Positions 24,634 to 26,243 of a stretch of 26,243 nucleotides of DNA are shown here, one piece after another. Below the pieces are notes generated by a model, which searched no databases, had not been told where the DNA came from, and saw only the letters and a list, made by a program, of their open reading frames with translations. Source of the stretch: Fidelibacterota bacterium. Lineage in GTDB: Bacteria > Fidelibacterota > Marinisomatia > SCGC-AAA003-L08 > D37C17. Position 1 is the stretch's first letter. Every line of letters begins with the position of its first letter. The translations under genes and the position numbers were made by a program. The DNA lies in NCBI GenBank assembly GCA_018671635.1, contig JABHHG010000207.1, forward strand, positions 1 to 26,243, in the 5' to 3' direction.

Positions 24634-26243
24634 ACACATCATTTTTATATTTATCTCAATGCTGATAGCACAACCTAAACCTCCACAAACACTTGAAGAT
24701 TTAAAACGAAAAGCCACTCAAAATATTAAGAAAAATCAAAATATTAAAGAGTTTGAAATCGAATTACGTCAGGGACAAACGCTGGAAAGAAATGGCCTAC
24801 CCGATGATGCGGAACGGATTTACAAAAATGTTCTAAATCAAGACCCTGGCTATACTCGCGCATTTACAAAACTCCGAGGTCTGTTAAAAAATCAAAATCG
24901 TTTTGATGAACTCATTGAGCTTGCGGATCAATATGTAAGTGTACGACCTAAAGATTATATGGTTTTAATCGACCAAATAGAAATCTATATTTGGGCTGAA
25001 GATGATCGGTGGAATGGCATCGCTCAAAAGGTTCTCCACTCCAACCTTAAGAATGAGCATACTTTAAAAAGTCTTATAAGCAACATAATTTCAAATGGAT
25101 TCGTAGATGATGCCCTCACTTTTATTGATGTGGTACGTACAAAAAATAATCATCCCGATTTTTATGCTTCAGAGTTGGGCACTTATTTCAGGATGCGAAT
25201 GGCTTTTGATAAGTCTTTGGAAAATTATCTTCTTTTTTTAGAACATAATCCTAAAAAATATCAGATGGTTTCATCACGTGTCATGTCCTTCCCCACAGAT
25301 GAATTTGTAGTGGTAAAACTAAGGGGAATCTTACAAAACTCTACGGTTGATGGTTCAAAATTACTTTTATCAGATGTAGAATTTAGAGCAGGCAATTTCA
25401 AAATTTCATACGATCTATTAAAGGTTCATTACACTAAACCGGGACAACTGCTTCAATTCGCCCAACATGCCACAAATGCCAAGGCATTTGATATTGCATT
25501 GACGGTTTACACCAATATTATTGATAGTGATTATAAAAATGATATTATTCGCACGGCTATTTATGGGATGGCACAAACCCTTGAAACCCAATCCATAAAG
25601 ACAGAGTCACTCCTCCCCTTATCAAGATTTTTTGATGGAAATGAATTTTTTGAATCTCCCTACTATTCGGTTGAAGAGTCACTTTTACCCTCATTGTGGA
25701 AAGCGGTTAATATTTATGATTCACTCCGTATTAAAGATGGAAATCTTGATGCCACATTTCGGTTAGCAGAAATTAAATTTAGAGCCATGAATGATTTGGA
25801 TGGTGCATTCTCACTTTATGAAAAAGTTGCCCAAAAAGCGCCGAAAAAAGATATCCGATTCTTGGCAGCATTACGCATCATAGATATCAACCTTGCCAAA
25901 GGAAATACAGAAAAAGCATTGGCTCAAATCAATAGTTTTAAACGTAATTTTAAAAAGGGTGATGAAAAATTGATTCTTAAAATTAAAGAGAGTCAAATCA
26001 ATTTTTATGCAGGGAATTTTCAATCCGCTGGGGATAGTTTAATCCAAGTTCTGAAAAATTTACCGAAAGATGCTCCTCGTTACAATGATCTATTAGATGT
26101 ACAAAGTATCATACTTGCATTTACTGATGAAGATGAATCTTTTGCAAACTTTGCTCAAGTTCAACTCCTCATTCGACAAAATAAAAGAACCCACGCGCTG
26201 GAGATTCTTTCCACACAAATGGAGGTACAAAATAATTTCATTA
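24626..26243 (+). CDS. Exported TPR-rich protein, C-terminus outside window
   Basis: 539 codons open to the right edge. The ATG overlaps the end of the DUF4175 gene by 8 nt and has GGAG 7 nt upstream (24615-24618). A short signal peptide (IIFIFISMLIAQ) is followed by TPR-like helices: NGLPDDAERIYKNVLNQDP, LDGAFSLYEKVAQKAP, NTEKALAQINSF, AGNFQSAGDSLIQVL. TPR arrays mediate protein-protein contact, here probably in the periplasm with the DUF4159/DUF4175 partners. Specific family not recognised. Confidence 0.9.
   Translation, partial: MNKHIIFIFISMLIAQPKPPQTLEDLKRKATQNIKKNQNIKEFEIELRQGQTLERNGLPDDAERIYKNVLNQDPGYTRAFTKLRGLLKNQNRFDELIELADQYVSVRPKDYMVLIDQIEIYIWAEDDRWNGIAQKVLHSNLKNEHTLKSLISNIISNGFVDDALTFIDVVRTKNNHPDFYASELGTYFRMRMAFDKSLENYLLFLEHNPKKYQMVSSRVMSFPTDEFVVVKLRGILQNSTVDGSKLLLSDVEFRAGNFKISYDLLKVHYTKPGQLLQFAQHATNAKAFDIALTVYTNIIDSDYKNDIIRTAIYGMAQTLETQSIKTESLLPLSRFFDGNEFFESPYYSVEESLLPSLWKAVNIYDSLRIKDGNLDATFRLAEIKFRAMNDLDGAFSLYEKVAQKAPKKDIRFLAALRIIDINLAKGNTEKALAQINSFKRNFKKGDEKLILKIKESQINFYAGNFQSAGDSLIQVLKNLPKDAPRYNDLLDVQSIILAFTDEDESFANFAQVQLLIRQNKRTHALEILSTQMEVQNNFI

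Overview
The window most resembles an AT-rich member of the FCB superphylum, and Candidatus Marinimicrobia (Neomarinimicrobiota) is my best guess. The basis is indirect: low GC, a dockerin-type C-terminus on a secreted BNR-propeller protein, a very large secreted protein built from cohesin-like modules and Asp/Cys-rich CNYD-type modules, a SecA of about 1,000 residues, and a DUF4159-DUF4175 pair. No rRNA is present to confirm this, and I saw no tRNA, CRISPR array, transposase or phage gene.

Layout. (1) 2-3406, minus strand: the N-terminal 1,135 codons of a very large secreted protein that runs off the left edge. It has a signal peptide, four cohesin-like repeats, three copies of a six-cysteine module, EGF-like Cys/Gly repeats, and one embedded cupredoxin (blue-copper) domain. 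(2) 3554-13449, minus strand: a tightly packed run read in the order phoH, thiolase, 3-hydroxyacyl-CoA dehydrogenase, acyl-CoA dehydrogenase, leucine dehydrogenase, nusB, secA, trans-sulfuration enzyme. Spacings are from 8-nt overlaps to about 20 nt, including two TAATG junctions. (3) 13575-15823, minus strand: an OsmC-family protein followed by aspS, which ends in a clear intrinsic terminator just upstream of phoH. (4) 15970-18447, minus strand: a secreted BNR/Asp-box propeller protein with a dockerin, flanked on both sides by intergenic DNA that looks like dispersed repeats. (5) 18721-20556, minus strand: an envelope protein with a signal peptide, a beta-rich (barrel-like) domain, TPR helices and a BamE-like tail. 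(6) 20618-26243, plus strand and divergent from (5): DUF4159 protein, DUF4175 membrane/coiled-coil protein, and a TPR-rich exported protein that runs off the right edge, all translationally coupled.

How the genes work together. The phoH-to-secA run mixes short-chain acyl-CoA metabolism (thiolase, Hbd, acyl-CoA dehydrogenase; no crotonase or EtfAB here) and branched-chain amino-acid deamination with transcription antitermination, protein secretion and sulfur amino-acid metabolism. The outer thirds of the window are about the cell surface: SecA exports the large secreted protein and the BNR-dockerin protein, whose cohesin-like and dockerin modules might interact. The divergent DUF4159/DUF4175/TPR genes and the barrel-TPR-BamE-like protein look like an envelope module.

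Start codons. Four genes (aspS, phoH, leucine dehydrogenase and the barrel-TPR protein) appear to start at TTG. For three of them a GGAG-type Shine-Dalgarno lies 6-7 nt upstream. For the barrel-TPR protein this choice removes an apparent overlap with the divergent DUF4159 gene and leaves a 61-bp shared control region that holds a palindrome.
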